Of a stretch of 64,000 bases of DNA, positions 63,885 through 64,000 are shown one piece after another; the stretch's first letter is position 1; every line of letters starts with the position of its first letter. Source of the DNA: Apis mellifera (Eukaryota; Arthropoda; Insecta; Hymenoptera; Apidae); NCBI RefSeq assembly GCF_003254395.2, contig NC_037638.1, forward strand, positions 14,679,086 to 14,743,085. The letters run 5' to 3'. Under the pieces are notes generated by a model. That model was not told the origin of the DNA. It ran no database searches and saw only the letters and a list, made by a program, of their open reading frames with translations. The translations under genes were made by a program, and so were the position numbers.

Positions 63885-64000
63885 GTAATTATAATATTGT
63901 ATTAATTTAAAATACATATTAAATTATTATTAAATTTTATATTAATAACATTGATAAAAAAATAATGAAGAAATGTAATTAAAAATATATTTATATCATT

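Overview
The window is a 64 kb piece of a nuclear genome from an insect. It is very AT-rich, the genes are split by GT-AG introns, CpG is common inside short GC-richer islands, and the proteins are animal proteins. The composition and protein style point to a hymenopteran, probably a bee, but that assignment is inference from composition and recall, not from a search.

Four protein-coding genes can be read. (1) A long minus-strand gene runs from 46,855 leftward to at least 12,249. Its four recognisable coding exons encode a secreted or cell-surface protein with a signal peptide, a 12-cysteine IGFBP-type N-terminal domain and a second cysteine-rich segment (CRIM1/Crimpy-like). Its third coding intron and the neighbouring introns account for most of the left three quarters of the window, and its 3' end was not found. 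(2) Nup188, a nuclear-pore scaffold nucleoporin, lies on the plus strand at 49,704-55,856 in five exons (1906 codons before the stop). (3) MIER1, an ELM2-SANT transcriptional corepressor, lies on the minus strand at 56,770-59,634. Its start codon appears to be split by an intron. (4) CPT2, the mitochondrial inner-membrane carnitine palmitoyltransferase, lies on the plus strand from 61,836 and runs off the right edge.

Layout: the CRIM1-like gene and Nup188 are head to head across about 2.8 kb. Nup188 and MIER1 are tail to tail across about 0.9 kb. MIER1 and CPT2 are head to head across about 2.2 kb. The right 15 kb is therefore compact housekeeping sequence and the left 47 kb is intron-dominated. 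Perfect E2F-type GCGGGAAA sites lie upstream of both Nup188 and MIER1.

The noncoding part holds AT microsatellites, several short dispersed repeat pairs, one tandem duplication, a fold-back element with terminal inverted repeats, a tRNA-like segment, and a set of perfect GC-rich hairpins that stand out from the AT-rich background. A diverged long inverted repeat with a GC-rich hairpin near its centre lies just upstream of CPT2. I saw no CRISPR array, rRNA, canonical tRNA or intact transposase. I found no convincing new multi-gene system. The strongest unusual observations are the split MIER1 start codon, the palindromic CPT2 upstream region and the cluster-like recurrence of GC hairpins.
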